Shown here piece by piece: positions 23,111 through 36,640 of a stretch of 64,000 nucleotides of DNA; the first letter of the stretch is position 1, and every line of letters begins with the position of its first letter. Below the pieces are notes generated by a model. The model saw nothing but the letters and a program-made list of their open reading frames with translations. It was not told the DNA's origin and made no database searches. This DNA is from Lagopus muta (lineage: Eukaryota; Chordata; Aves; Galliformes; Phasianidae), in contig NC_064438.1 in the NCBI RefSeq assembly GCF_023343835.1, positions 59,172,578 through 59,236,577 of the forward strand. Direction: 5' to 3'. The translations under genes and the position numbers were made by a program.

Positions 23111-26100
23111 CGCTCTGGGTAAGGATGCCCCACTGACTTGTACAAGTTGTGCTATTTTCTCTTCTATTATGTTTTCATAGAAACTTTATTTATTCATCTT
23201 TCTTGAGTAACAGTTGCACACGGATCTGAAATCTCCCAGTCTTGGCAATGTGTCAGAAGCTGAAAAACAGGATAGCACAGGAAGGGATTTGAAGTTATTA
23301 AATTCACTGCAGCATCTATATTCATGATCATAGCTTAACACCTGGTTAACATCGATGCCATAGCTGGGTGTGGGTGTGGACTCCTGCCTGTCCCTAGCAT
23401 CCTCCTTTAGTCTGGCCATTATGCCCAAGGCCTTGGGCCCAGGCAGACAGTGAGATGCCAAAGAATTTGCTCATAATAATAATAATAATGAAAGTATTGC
23501 CAAGGCAGATAGCACCACACTACTGTCTCAGAATGGGTGATCAAAGAACTGATAGCATCCACTGGTTCATCAGGTGCCAATGGATAAATCCTTTGATGGC
23601 AGCCCAAGGGCACAGTGAGCTCTCCTGATGGCAGCTGGCTGTGTGACAGGACTTTCCCTTGGGCAGAGGCACCTCTTAAGGTCACATCTGCACACAGATC
23701 CTTGACTTCAAGATGCCTTCATAGGGCAAACCCTCAGTAAGTGGCCAATAGTTTTAAGCTTTGGAAGAGCATTTCTCAGATTGGTTGTGATTTTCTTAAA
23801 TCACTACACTGTATCTATAATATATCAATAAAGGTATTCCCTCTTCTCTCTTATGTGTGTAGTGAGATTGTTTCCATCTGCAAGGCTGACTTCTCACCCT
23901 TTTGCAGACCAGGGAGATGCCTGCATGTGCTCCCAACACATCTCCCCTGGGCAGGATGCAAACAGTGTGGACCCATATAGATTCATTGCTCACCCTTCAA
24001 GGGCAGCCTGGCTGCCACCATGGCTTTGAGCTGCCCATATAGTCTTCCTAGTGCCACAGCAGTGCACAAAGAACGTAACTCAGGCCGGCTGTGCTTTATT
24101 TCCTGCACCTCTCTTCTGTAGGCATAAACATATTAATGAAACTGTGATTTTTATATACAGTTCTCAGCAGGAAACAATTCTCATCTATAAAATGTTCTGT
24201 CAGGCTGCACTTTTTGCCATGAAATTTGCTTATTTCATTGTATTTTTAGCATGACATATGCAGCTTCTAATAAAACCCTGCTTTCCTCAAAACTTCCTTT
24301 GTGATAGATCCTAACAGTGCAAGGGGAAGGGAAGCAGAGAAAGACTGTTTTGATGCAGCACGCTGCTTGCCTTCAGCGTATGGTAATTGCAACGCGAGTG
24401 TGTCTGATATACTTCTGGCTGCTGATATCCCTTGGTACCACTGACCAGAAAAGAAAACATATTTTGCTCCAGACCTTTCATTTCTGCTCGTTTTAGGGGT
24501 ATTACTTTGCTTGAAAATGCAACCTGCAAACTGCACGGTGGGCTACACCACTGATTGAGCCAGTGCAAAATGTGAGCACCAGAGATCAGCCAGGAGGAGA
24601 GCACCACGAGACCCCCCAGCTCCTTGAGGTGCAGGGCACAGCATTACCCCCCACTCACAGCCAGGACACAGAGCTCACCTGATCCGCTCCAAAGCAGCTG
24701 CAGCACGGCAGCGTCGTGGGCATCGCAGCAGCTCAACCTGCTTGCAGGGACTCCCTGTGCTGCTCAGAGGGGTTGGGATGGAGGAGTCCTGCAGTGGGCA
24801 GAGCTGAGCTGGAGAAGTGATGAAGAGCGTGCTTGTGAGGATCATGTAGGGATGCTGATTCACTGAGGAGCCCTTCAAACTCACAGAGTATGGAGGTGAG
24901 TGAGGATCTCCAAGTGATGGAAATCTCCCTTCTTTGGCTCCCACAGACAGTGATGTTTGTGGAAGCGCAACTACAGAAGGAAGTCACTATGAGAGGAAGA
25001 GTAAATAAACAGAAAAAAGCAAACAGATGTCAAGTTTTATAGGAGGGCTCTTTGTATGGCTTATGGCTTTACCTGGAGGAGCACCAAAGCACATTTATTT
25101 CTATCACTATGAAACTTAGCAGATGCACAATCCCGAAGAAAAACTCTGCCTTGGCGACTGAAGAGTAGACCTCGTGATTTTCATGGATGCTGTGTTTTAG
25201 GGCACGTGCTGAGAAGATGCATTCGTTTCACATTTCCACGTCATTCACATTTTGCTGCGTTATTCTCAAAATTCCCCTCTTGGGCATCTCAATAAAGCAG
25301 CCGTGGCCCACAGACATGCATGATGGCGCTCAGCTCGCTCTGCCGCCTTCGGGAATGCTGTGCAGCCCCACCTTCGGGAGCCTCTGCTTAACGTTAGGGT
25401 ACCTGGAGCTCGTGTTCCCAGGATTATAAAATATGACAGCATAGGAGAAATAGAATTCACGTTTTTTAGGCAATTAAATTAGACTGAATGGCTGAGGGAG
25501 ATAAGACAGTTGAGCTATTGAAAAGAAAATAAATTAATGAGCATGTTTTATGTGCCTGCTCAGGTGTAAGTTCCCTCTCCTGTAATAGATTTCACTTTAC
25601 TTTTTTTGACATGTTTTCCATGATTTAGAGAGAAAGCACCAGACTGAATAGAGGCCAAGGAGACTCTTCTTTCATCTGCCGTGTTTCACTTCAGGGATAA
25701 TTCCAGGGATCTTGATTTTGATTCAAATAGTTTGTCTCAGCCAAAATAAAAAATGAATAGCACATTGATCTTTAAAAATGCGTATTTAGCACAGTTTAAT
25801 GATTATAAGAGTTCATTATGAAACAGTGAAAGAACATTTTTTGGCTTCTTTAAGTCTTCCTGCCTGCACTTTTTCAACGGAACCAACCCAAACTCTCCCA
25901 AACCCCCACGTACCACAGACATGCCAGGGCCTGGGCTCTGCTGTAGGCAGCGTTTGTCTCCCAGGTGTTCCCATAAAGATCCATCAGGACATTGGATGTC
26001 CTCTGAGATGCAGCAGCTGTGCTTGTCATGGCCACGGGTCTGCTTCCCTGTGGGTCTGCTTCCCTGTGGGTCTGCCTCCCCGTGCACACCTCTGTGCTCA

Positions 26101-27557
26101 GAGGACAGGGCAGGGTTCCACCAGTGATGCTGCATGATTCAGCTGAGTTCTTCCCAGCAATGCCATATGCCATGGCTGATGTATTCCAAGGAAGGAGCTG
26201 CAGGGATCCGTGGTCCTGGAACTCTTCCTTCTCCCCTCACTTCCTCTCTTTGGTTATGAAGCATGCCCATACAGACGTGCTCACTGGCATGCCCACAGAT
26301 GTAGATATGAATGGGGCTTCACAGGCAGGGATTGCCCACGTGCTCAGGGTGCAGGCAGCAGCACCTCAGGGGCAGCTTGCAGCAGAGGTGGGCACTGCAC
26401 AGCATGCCATTGGTATGCAGTGTGCAGAGCCACATCCAAAAGGGAGCACGGCCACAGATCACTGTGCAGACTGAAACCAACCTGCATTTTTCTCCTCTTT
26501 TATCTTTGCATACTCTTTTTCTGTCATTGCTATGGGCATTCATCTGCTGAGTGGCTGACACAGCAGAACGGAGGAGCACAAGGAGGACGCTCTGCTCTCA
26601 GCTGGCACTGCCCTCATTTTACTAAACCCTGAAGGGAAGGGAGCTGCAGGTTGTCGGCTGGGCTCTTTCCTTTGCTTTGCAGGCTCCATTTCTGCCACAC
26701 TAGGAGTTCCATGGGGCTGCTTGCCAGAGTCCATCACTGCAGGCACCCAGCTCCTGTGGACCTGGTGGTGGCCATTGGGGACTGGGGCTCCAAAAGGCTC
26801 CATGGTGCCTGTGCTCCACCACACTCCCAGCACCCAGCAGCTAGGCAGGTGCCAGGCCATTCGTCCCACTGCCTGACGTGGGCAGTGTGTCTGGGAGCAA
26901 GGCAATAGCACTGCAGAAGGAGACCCTGGACACTCACCCTCAAGCATGACAGAGTGATGCTCCTTGGGCCATGGGAATTCCAAAGGGTACAACAACCTTT
27001 TGAATTCACATCCCTGTGGGGAGGTCCCTGCCTGTCTGCACCACAGGGAATTGCTGCCTCTTGCTCTGTTTACAGCGGTGTGCAAGTATGGAACCAAACC
27101 CAACGAGGCTCACAGCAAAAGGTGCTTCTTTGGTGACTGCAGTGAAGACGCAGTTCTGGGAGGAACAGAAAATTCTGAATGATGGCAGTGAGATCTCGTG
27201 TATGATGTGAACCTCCACTGCATGCACCTCATTCAAGCAGCGCTGGCCTGATGCTACTACTCCTTCCTCCCATGCACCCTGCAGTAAGAGAGCCTGAAGC
27301 ACACAGTGGGACCCTTTCATGAGCAGTGAACATCAATTGGTCCTGCAGGGAGCTGAGCTGTGGGTGAGGGACCAGCAAATGTCCTCATGCTGCCCTGTGG
27401 GGATATGTGCAGGCAGCCGGGCACTGTTGTGTGAGGCACTGAGACACAGAACAGAATCCTGCTGTGCCTTGGTCAATTTGCACCATAAACAACATTAAGA
27501 AACACAGGAAGTTGAAGTGACATCACAAAGCTGTGCAGCAATTCAGACCCATATATT
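23111..27557. other. Unique non-coding stretch
   Basis: A (TAA)n run of five to six units lies at 23473-23489, and a 16-bp triplicate at 26038-26085 is listed separately. The segment 25840-27080 is GC-rich and open in many frames at once. No exon pattern or known domain. Confidence 0.45.
26038..26085. repeat. 16-bp direct triplication
   Basis: Three tandem copies of GTCTGCTTCCCTGTGG, the third slightly changed. Confidence 0.85.
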
Positions 27558-27690
27558 GGTTTGAGTTGGAAGGAACCCTTAAAGGTCATCTAGAACAACC
27601 CCACAGTGAACAGGGACAACCCAGCTCCATTAGGTGCTCAGAGCCCCATATAGCCCGATCTTGGGTGTCTGCAGGGACAGGGCCCTGCAG
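27558..27690 (-). repeat. CR1 LINE 3' end, left half of abutting pair
   Basis: An antisense CR1 piece. It reads 'ttgagttggaaggaaccctt', 'aaaggtcatctagaacaacc', 'ggtgctcagagccccatata' and 'tgtctgcagggacaggg'. The terminal tail units are eroded. It directly abuts the sense copy at 27695, so two CR1 truncation points meet. Confidence 0.85.
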
Positions 27691-27694
27691 GCAG

Positions 27695-27888
27695 AACTGA
27701 AAACACTCCAAAAGGTGGTTGGGCATTGGAACAGGCAGCCCAGGGAGGTGGTTCCTGGAGGAGTTCCAGAGCCATGGAGATGTGGCACTGAGGGATGGAG
27801 GCAGTGACACGGTGAGGGTGGGCTGGGGTTGGGCTTGGGGATCTTAGAGGTCTTTTCCAATTTGAACGCTGCTATGGTTCTATGAAAA
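27695..27888 (+). repeat. CR1 LINE 3' end, right half of abutting pair
   Basis: A sense CR1 end of a different subfamily. It reads 'ggcattggaacaggcagccc', 'agggaggtggttcctggagg', 'ttagaggtcttttccaattt' and one tail unit (GGTTCTATGA) ending at about 27884. With the piece at 27558 it forms a head-to-head pair with the 3' ends pointing outward. Confidence 0.87.
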
Positions 27889-30800
27889 CTGATTCTGACC
27901 ATTGCCAAATGAAAATGTCTTTCTAAAGGAAAGGAGGTACAGGTTTGAGAAGGGCTGGGCTGGCTGTGGAGCTTCTATTCAGCAGTACGGAGACTGCCTT
28001 TCCCATCAGTGTTTTCTCCCAGATGTCTGTTCATTAAGATAATATTGCAAATTATTCACTAAGTTGATTAAATCACACTGAGACTGCATGGAGTGAAATT
28101 GTGGAAGAATTCTGGCGCACGAGTGGTGCAAATTAATTACAGAGGCTATGAGTGCATGTTATTCTGTCTGTGCCCTTTGACCACTCGGATGTTCTTCAGA
28201 TTTACTTGAGTCATTTACAGCACTTAATTTCTGAGCAGGGTGAGCTCCTGGCACTTGTGGTGGTGTGGGGGCACACAGCAACCTGGGCACCCTCATTGGC
28301 AGCCACAGGCCAAGACTGGGAAGTAAAGCAGCCTCAGTAAAGGAATCAAGGAGAGATTTTATGTCTGAAAGGCTCCATTATGCATCGTATTAGAAAACAC
28401 CAATCAGTTGTGGGAATTATTTTTGGAGAATCTGAAGAAACAGTGAGAAGCACGCATGCCATCTGCATAACAATGAGACCAAAGATTGCCCTGATTTAAA
28501 ATAGAATGAGAAAAACATACAGTGATGTAGGAAAGAGCAATGAGATCTGATGGTAGCAAGGTATGAGAAATGTCCTTTTTCCACAGTGAAGCAGAGTTGC
28601 TACCTCACTGGCAATGGCAATTAGTGAGAGAAGGAGCAGTTTCCCCTCTCGGGCTGTCAGGAGCAGCACCAACCCTACCCCTGAGAGCAGCTCTGGGAAG
28701 CATGACAAAATTTTTAACAGCTAAAATGTGGTTTTGTAATGAGGAATATCTGGGAAACTTCTTATCATAAGCATTTTATCATCACTACAAGCATCGTCCA
28801 TGCATGAGACATCTCTATATCACTTTCAATTTCCATTTACACTGAAACTCTGCTGTAAGAATGCCTTCGACATGTTCATTCTCAGCCTTGGCCCTCCCAC
28901 ATTTGTCACGAGAGAGCAGCTCAGAACACGCAGCTACAGCTTCCCAGGGTGGCTCATGTCCTGGCCCCAGGTAACACAATGCCAGCATCAGGCACCGAGC
29001 AGCACCTGACACGGAACATGGGACCACAGTGCTCAGTAATGGCAGTGACAGTGAACAGCCCCACTGCTGGCTGGGTCAGCACTGCCTCTGGGCTCTGCAG
29101 GTCTGCGGGGCTGGGGGTCACCTGCAGGAGCAACGCAGAAGCCACCAGCAGGCTGAGGAGAGTTTTTGTGGCAGCAGAGACCAGGATTGCCATCTGGGCT
29201 CTCCATTTAGCTAACAGAATGAAGGAACGAAGGCCTGATGTCAAATGCAGGTGCCTGTGCAGGAAATTGAGTCTGAGAAAAGGCTGAGGAGTTCGCTTTG
29301 CAAGGTGAGCAGCACGTGGGTGCTGCAGGTAACAAGGACAACAGCAAGGAGCTCTCAGTGATCAGCATGAGGATCCCTCAGCACTGAGGGTTGCAGAGCC
29401 CTCAGTGCAGACTACGTCAGCAGAGCATTATAAGCTCAGGACAAACACTCCCCAAGGCATGCAGAGGCTGGTGCAGGAGAGCACAGCTCCCAGCAGTACA
29501 ACAGCCCAGACTGCAGTCCGGCACTGCTCCATCCCTCCCAGACCACCTGCAGCCGATGTCATGCCCCAAAGGCAGATCAGAAGCAGCTCTGAGGCCACCA
29601 GTGGATGGAGCTGGTGGCACCGAACCGGCCCGAGGCCTCCCACAGCCTCCAGGTGCCCCGTGCACGTGGTGATGCAGGACCTTCAGTGCGCAATCACCCA
29701 GGTGTCACACGGTGACCTGGGCACGGTGCCACAGCTTCACATCTTCCCACCTCTCATCCCATAGATACGATTTCTTTTTTTAATCAAAAACTGCCATTTG
29801 TGGACAGATGAAATATTCCACTTAATTAACAGTGAGAAAAACTCTTTCCTTTTCTGTGTTTTCTGATTCCGCTCTGTGCTGTTCCTACTGAAGATCCCAG
29901 GGTACCACTGCCTTTTGAAACCTCTCTTTTATCGCCTCTCACAAAGAAGCACCGTTGATATCCAGACGATGGATTAAGGTGGACAGTTCTGAATAAATGC
30001 CCAAGGAAGAAAGGAAAGCAAACTTTTATTTTCAACTAGAAGTGAAGCACTCTGATAGCTGGTAATCATTTCCCTTGAAATGCACCCACCTGCATAGCAC
30101 GGCACCAGCTGACCGAGGGCAGGGAACACACAGCTGGGGCATCTCTGCACAGCCACCCTCAGACCACAGCAGGACATCTCTGCAGTTCCAAGCAGCCGCA
30201 GATGCACTCGTTCATTTCCACATTAAGAGCTGTTTCCTGCAACTGCCTGCAGCGGGGCCATGCAGGGACACCCCATGGCCCATAGGGATGCCCAAAAGGG
30301 ACCCCCGTGCTGCCCCCAGCCTCGTGCACCCTGCTGCTGCCCACAGCCCAGCCAGCCCCATGCTCCAGCCTCCTTCAGCCCAGTGACACATCCCATTCTG
30401 TTCGTGCATTTTCCTTTGTCACAGAGCATCCCGCTCTGTGTTCTCCTCTTTGGCATTCTGGATTTCAACTCTCACTCTGACCTTTTCAAACATAATTATT
30501 CTCACTTCCCAAGGACAGTCTGAGACTTTTGGACAGATTAACAGATTTGCCCTTATTCCTCCAATACACAATAAATGCAATCAATAGGAATATCCTTCTG
30601 CAGTTCCTCACCTCTTTCTCTCACACGTGTATTTCCATGGTTATGAACAGCCTCTTGAAGACGTGAAGCTACCAGGTCTCATTTTTCAAATATCAAAACA
30701 GAAGATTAAGGTTTTATGCATGAACTCTCTTTAGATTTATGTCATAGACCTCGTCTGAGCCAGATGGAATGGCAAGGGCCCAAGGTGAATGTCAGAAACC

Positions 30801-31167
30801 ACTAAGGCTTCCGTGAGTGATTCCAGCAGCACTCAGAAGTGATGCATCCCATGAGATGAGATGCTTCCCATCACTGTATCAGTAGCCCCAGACCTCAGGA
30901 AGTAATGAGGGAATGAATGCATGTGGGCCAGGGGTCAAGGTGGGGTCCAGCTCTCGTGATGCACTTTGCAGGGCTGCTATGAACATGCAGTGCCCAGGCT
31001 CCCACTGCGGTCACCAGAGAACAGGACAGGACGGAGCTGCCACCTGGGACAGCCTGGTGCATGCCATACCTAATTTCTAGGAGTCTCTGCAGAGAGGTGT
31101 AGATCTCTCTTCACTCCCACATTTCCTGTCAGTCCCATGAGGCTGTTCAGGCATCCTCATAATCTAT
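27889..31167. other. Unique non-coding stretch
   Basis: The AT-rich block 28010-28230 has TAAT-type motifs and resembles conserved non-coding DNA. The segment 28900-29720 is GC-rich. No gene recognised. Confidence 0.4.
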
Positions 31168-31292
31168 GGGCACCTCCTTCTCAAGTGACCACGGGCACTT
31201 CCATCTCCAGTGTCTGTGAGCACCTCCATCTCCCATGCCCACGAGCACCTTCATCTCCAAGCACCGTGGGCTCTTCCATCCAACAGCTGACT
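31168..31292. repeat. 25-bp tandem repeat, five diverged units
   Basis: Units begin at 31168, 31193, 31218, 31243 and 31268, exactly 25 bp apart. Each starts G(G/A)GC(A/T)C(C/T)T(C/T)C and is followed by an ATCTCC-like block and a variable CCAC/TGTG end. Units are about 70-85% alike by eye, so the array is old. Confidence 0.85.
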
Positions 31293-34200
31293 TCATGTCC
31301 ATGCTGCTGCTGGCAGGCTTGAACAACTTCCCCCAGACCTCCCTGAAGTTCTCCCAGCCTCAGACTGACCCTCCTCTGCTAGCAGGAAAATAGAGAGAGA
31401 AATCTGAATGTTTTATCAAAGGAACAACAAACCAGGCTGGGCATGAAGGTGCACCCACGGAGAAGTTTCGCCTCAAACTGATGTCATTTGAGATTGGGAA
31501 GTTCCCTGGCACTGCCAATGCACATCATTTCATCAAACGCTTCACAACTGTGTTGCATTCCTGAAAATGCCATTGCACAGTTTTGTGCCTGGGAGGTAAT
31601 TCCAGCTTAAGGAAAATTCCAGCATGATTATGCAATTAATGTTTTGTTTGGTTTATTAATTTATAGCTCTCTGAAAATAGTAATAATGACAGGAACAGAC
31701 AAACATCTACCTGAGGTTATTTTTTTTTCAGTGAAAAATTATATTTTGAAGTAGCCCCGTCTTTATATTGTTAATGTTCCTCAATATCTCATTGTGACAA
31801 ATAAAAAATGTAATTTTTAATTGAATATGTATATATATATTAATGAAATAAGTATCTGAAAAATGCATCAGCTCATGCTGTTTTGTAGAATTCTAATGAA
31901 TTCTTGAATGCCTTTCCAAGCTCTTATTTTCATCCTACATTATTTTAAAGATACATTCCTATGTGAGCTGATTGCACTAATACTTCAGGTAAAAACACTA
32001 TAAATTAAAAAAAATTCTGTTATCAGAACTATGCATTAATGCCAAACATGTGACTTTTCCACGGTCAGCAGAGCATTATTTTCCCCGGAGCTCTCCTTGC
32101 TGCTGACAGGATTTTCCTGATGGTGCAGAATCCTCTCCCTCTGCAGACCATTGCCTCCAGTCCCTTCCTGCAGGAGCCAGAGGGAATTCCAGCACCTGGG
32201 ATCCTGCCCATGTCTGTGCCCTGGGGAGCATCTGCAAGAGGGGGGCAGACAGCTCTCCCCAAGCTCCCTCTGCCCATAGGAAGATGGAGGTGCCAGGAGC
32301 ACCTGGGCAGCTCCGCACCCATGAAAGATGCTGGAATGTTGGTGCTATGCTGAAGCAAACACTTCTACATTCAACGTTTCCACTGTGAATTGTTCTGCTC
32401 TGCTACCTGAAAGGCTGAGCAATCTGTTCTTCACACTAAGAACGGGCAGAAACAGAACACTGCCATGCTGAAGAGCAACAGCCTTCCTCCTCCTGTGTGC
32501 CATGCGAGGCTCCCTGGGCTTTGAGCAGCTTCTGAAGATCCTCTGTTGCAGCATTCCTTCGTTTCCCAGCAGTAAGTGCCTCCATAGCACTGAGCTGCAG
32601 CTGCTGGGGGCTGCATGGTGACAGGGCTGGAGGCAGAACTGCTGGGTCATGTCCTTCAGGACGGTCCTGTTGGGATTGTTGGGGTTGGTTGGTTTGCTTT
32701 TAATAGAAAATAAGTATTTATGCTCTCAAATCAATCAGGAGAAGCTCTGGCAGCAGTCAGGGCCCCATGTTTCCCAGGCAGCTGCAGCCTTTGTTGGTTG
32801 TCATTGTAAGTCTGCTGCCTTGCCCCATGGCTGGGATTCACTGATAATACTGCCGAATACATAGCAGACAATGATTTCCAGCAATACCCATCCCCATCTG
32901 CAGTGTTCATCCAGGCCCTGCCCCTTGCCATGTGTGTGGTGCTGCACACTGCTCCCCTGGGCAGCCCTTCTTTTTTGGGTGTGGAGAAAAAACTTCCATA
33001 GGAGTGAGTATAGACAAAGCAACAGCTGCCTTCAGTAGCCCCTGATAGATTGTCAAGGTAAAAGTATCTTCTAATTTCTTCCTTAAATGAGTAAATCACA
33101 TTCCCTTTCCCTTTCTGCCCTCTTCCCACCCAACAATGTCAGCAGCTGTAAATCTACCCAGACCCTGATGGCATGGATGGGAAGAGTAAATCATACAGAA
33201 AGCCATCTAAGTGTATTATTGCCGTAACAGTAACATTGAATTGCATCAATTAGACAACAGTTGACGAGGGAAAATGGGAAAACCTGATGGCTACAGGTTG
33301 CACCTCTCAGGGTGTTCCAGGCTGATCCACAGCACTGTCCCATGTCACCCACTCACCCTGTGTCACCCAGCCATCCTGCATCACAGAGCTGTCCTGGGAG
33401 GGCTGGAGATGATCCATTACAGTGGATTTCCAGCAATCCAATACAATCAGCAGGTAAAAACACAGCAGCTGCAGGTGGAAACTTCACAGGGGAGCAGCTG
33501 GGCATGGGACTGCCCCTCCTCCCTGTGCTGCTCTGGTTACTGATAAGTAAAACAAATGCTAAAATCGATGTAATTTAGAAATATGGTTTGTCAATAAAAG
33601 GGAACGGAAGGTGCCTGCACAGACATCAGAGCTCCCAACAGCTGGGGCAGGTGAGCTTCGTGTTCCATATTAATGGCCCTTGATTAGAGCTTAATGTAGC
33701 AACACACTGTGCTGGCCTGGTAGGGCTGTCTGCCTCAGCCTCTTAAACAACAGTCGGGTTTTTTTCAGGTCATACTGAATCTTTTCTCTGTGGGATGCGA
33801 TGGTTTCGAAGCACCAGAGGGAAGACAAGCCACTATGAGAATGGAGACTGCAGAAAAGATCCACAGGAGTGAATGCAGGAAATGCCTCCCCTTTGGAAAT
33901 CCCTCGGTCTGGTCCCAGCAGTGAGAACAGGAGCTGCGACCGAGTGCTCAGAGCACGGGAAGCCACACAACTGACAAGAGGTTAACAAATTAAATTGAAT
34001 ATAAATACGAAACTAACATTCTCACAGTTTTAAGCAGCTGTGTAAGAAGCTATATAGGTCACCTGTGGACAGAGGCCTAAACACAGAACAAATGAGGCTT
34101 GTGCAAATATTCCTTATGGTTTCTGGTCATATGCTTGTGTCTACAACAGCACCTTGTGGCACACAGAATGAAGCTGAGCAGACAAAATTGATCTACTCAG

Positions 34201-34782
34201 ATGCCAGTGCTACCAAACTTACATTCTTCAAATAAATTTAAAACTGTGCTGCTTCTGTGACTGATGAGAGCAGAGTGGGAATCCCAGGAGGAAGGCACTG
34301 CCGTTCCTGGAGGGGCACAAACACGACACAAAGCCTCGGTTGGCCACAGCGGGGATCTGCACGTAAACAGCTTCCAGCTCCAGGAGAGATGGTGCACATT
34401 TGTACCCGGGGTGCTGCAAACACCCAGCTTCTCCATTGCTGGCCTTATGTGCATTGCACTCTCAGATTATATTAGCTTCAGTTACAGTTCTTGCTTTATG
34501 TTTGTATTGTGCGAACCAAGGCTCAGCAGCAGGGACAGGGACTTGGCATCACACACACGTGGGTCCCTCAGGGTCCCCTGGCAGCCCCCTGCCCCAGGTG
34601 CCCATGCCCAGTATTTCTGTGCAGGCTCCCAGCCAGAGCAGAGATTCTTGCACCCCATAGGGCACGCTGAGGGCTCAGGCCAGATCTGCATGACACACGT
34701 CTCCCAGTATGCCAGTCTGTAGCACCAGGGTATCCATGCAGGTGAGGCTATAACACTTCTGTATCTACATGCAAGGGAAGCA
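31293..34782. other. Unique non-coding stretch
   Basis: Strongly AT-rich at 31600-32060, including a short TA run at 31825-31844. The segment 32060-32640 is GC-richer. No gene recognised. Confidence 0.45.
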
Positions 34783-35003
34783 CACAGAACCACAGAATGG
34801 CCTGAGTTGGAAGGGACCTCAAGGATCACGAAGCTCCAACCCCCCTGTGCCATGCAGGGCCGCCAACCTCCACATTTCACAGCAGCCCAGGCTGCCCAGG
34901 GCCCCATCCAACCTGGCCTTGAACACCTCCAGGGATGGATGGGGCATCACAGCCTCTCTGGGCAGCTGTTCCAGCACCTCACCACTCTCACAGCAAAGAA
35001 CAC
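34783..35003 (-). repeat. CR1 LINE 3' end, young copy
   Basis: An antisense copy of the subfamily seen at 875-1184 and 41159-41492. It has a tail remnant at 34783-34798, then 'tgagttggaagggacctcaa', 'ccaacctccacatttcacag', 'gcccagggccccatccaacc' and 'agctgttccagcacctcacc'. It is truncated near 35003, earlier than the two sense copies. Confidence 0.93.
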
Positions 35004-36254
35004 CAGCACTCAGCTCCTTGCTGGCAGAAGCAGAGCCCTACTCAAGAGGTGAATGGCGGTGAGTAGGGCAGAGCCACAGCCCGGGCTGCTGGGAGGAGCA
35101 AGGCTGCAGCCACACGCTGCCGGGGTGATGGCAGGAGGGAGCCATGTCCTGTTGGAGGCTGGTGTTATAAAAAGGCATCAGAAAGCCTGGAGAAGTGTAT
35201 AATTAACACTGAACTTAATATTGAACCTCTTTTACATCTCGCTGCACTGTGTGCACAAAAATAGCTGTTTCCTTCTCTGCGAGAGCATCAGAAGCGCAGA
35301 TTAACAGATCCTACATTTTGCATTTCCCAAATTCTGTGACTTTTGCCCCTCTAATTTATTAACTTCAGATGTGTATCTCCAATCCCAGCAGAGCTTAACT
35401 CGAGATGCAAGGCTGAGCCCTTGCAGGATCAGTGGCAAACCAGCAAGGTCAGTCCCATCTTCCCGTTTCCATGGTGATGGCTGTGATAATATATAACATG
35501 GCAACACCTTCTTTCCACCAGTTCCTGCAGCTCAGCTCTTGGCTTTGTCTAAGCTCCTTTGAAATAGAAGCGAGATAAAAAGAGAGCTCACAGCAAAGAG
35601 GGGACATCCGAAGAGGCTGCCTGCGAACCCACCGCTTTGTGCAGGGTCCCCAAAGAGGCAAGTTTTCAGCACAGGTTTTCTTTCCAGGGCCTCTGTGTGC
35701 CTAGGAAGTGCCAGCCTTCTGGTGATGTTGCACTTAATGATCTGGATTGTGCCAGAGATAATTTTTTTTTAACTTCATTTTGTTGATCTGAACATGTTTT
35801 CCCATAAGCAAAGCTGGAAGATTTCTGCACATGCTCTCACTGAAAGCACGAGCTCCAGCGGGTGGCAGAGCTTCCTTTGGTGTTGGAAACAGGCAGCCCC
35901 ACGCAGCCCTGCCTTGTGCCCAGACCTCCAGGACAGGGGTGACCACAGGGCTGGGACACCTCCCTGTATGGACAGGGCTGATTGCATAGGAGAGTTGAGA
36001 GTCTTTTGGTGAAAATCCTCTTGGTGTCTGAAAACAAAGGCTGTCCGCAATGAGAGCCAGCTTCACTCCCCTGAGGGAGAATCTCACACTCTGGATTTAG
36101 AAGTCTGAATTATTACCAGGTTTTGACTAAATGACCAAAGGTCTGCATTTATATCAGAAGTTTTCAGTAAGTGGGACTACTGCCCAGTTCATTGGAAATC
36201 CTTGATCTATCATTGTGGCCTTCCAGTATTTGATGACAGTGTATAAACAGGAAG
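35004..36254. other. Unique non-coding stretch
   Basis: No gene recognised. A T run lies at 35762-35770. Confidence 0.4.
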
Positions 36255-36566
36255 GGACAGGACTGTTTAGAAGGGTGGGTAGTGGTAGGACAAGGGGGAA
36301 TGGTTTTAAAGTGAGACAGGGGAGGTTTGGGTTGGATATGAGGAGGAAGTTTATTCCCCAGAGGGTGGTGAGGCACTGGCACAGGTTGCCCAAGGAGGCT
36401 GTGGATGCCCCATCCCTGCAGGCATTCAAGGCCAGGCTGGATGTGGCTCTGGGCAGCCTGGGCTGCTGGTTGGTGACCTGCACACAGCAGGGGGTTGGAG
36501 CTGGATGAGCACTGTGCTCCTTTGCAACCCAAGCCATTCTGTGTTTCTGTGATTCTATGATTCTAT
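36255..36566 (+). repeat. CR1 LINE 3' end, longest young copy
   Basis: A sense CR1 end of the same subfamily as 10281 and 14663. It starts near 'gacaggactgtttagaaggg', passes 'gaatggttttaaagtgagac', 'atgaggaggaagtttattcc' and the shared 'gatgtggctctgggcagcct' block, and ends in three tail units at 36537-36566. It is almost identical to the antisense copy at 38098-38286; by eye only about four or five differences are visible over 180 bases. Confidence 0.95.
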
Positions 36567-36640
36567 TTTAAAATTGCATATACATGTATGTGTGTATGCA
36601 GGTATGCATGTATACACATTTATATATAAACATACACATA
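36567..36640. repeat. AT/TG-rich simple repeat next to CR1 tail
   Basis: Alternating purine-pyrimidine sequence (ATATACATGTATGTGTGTAT and similar) directly after the CR1 tail. It may be microsatellite growth seeded at the CR1 3' end. Confidence 0.75.
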
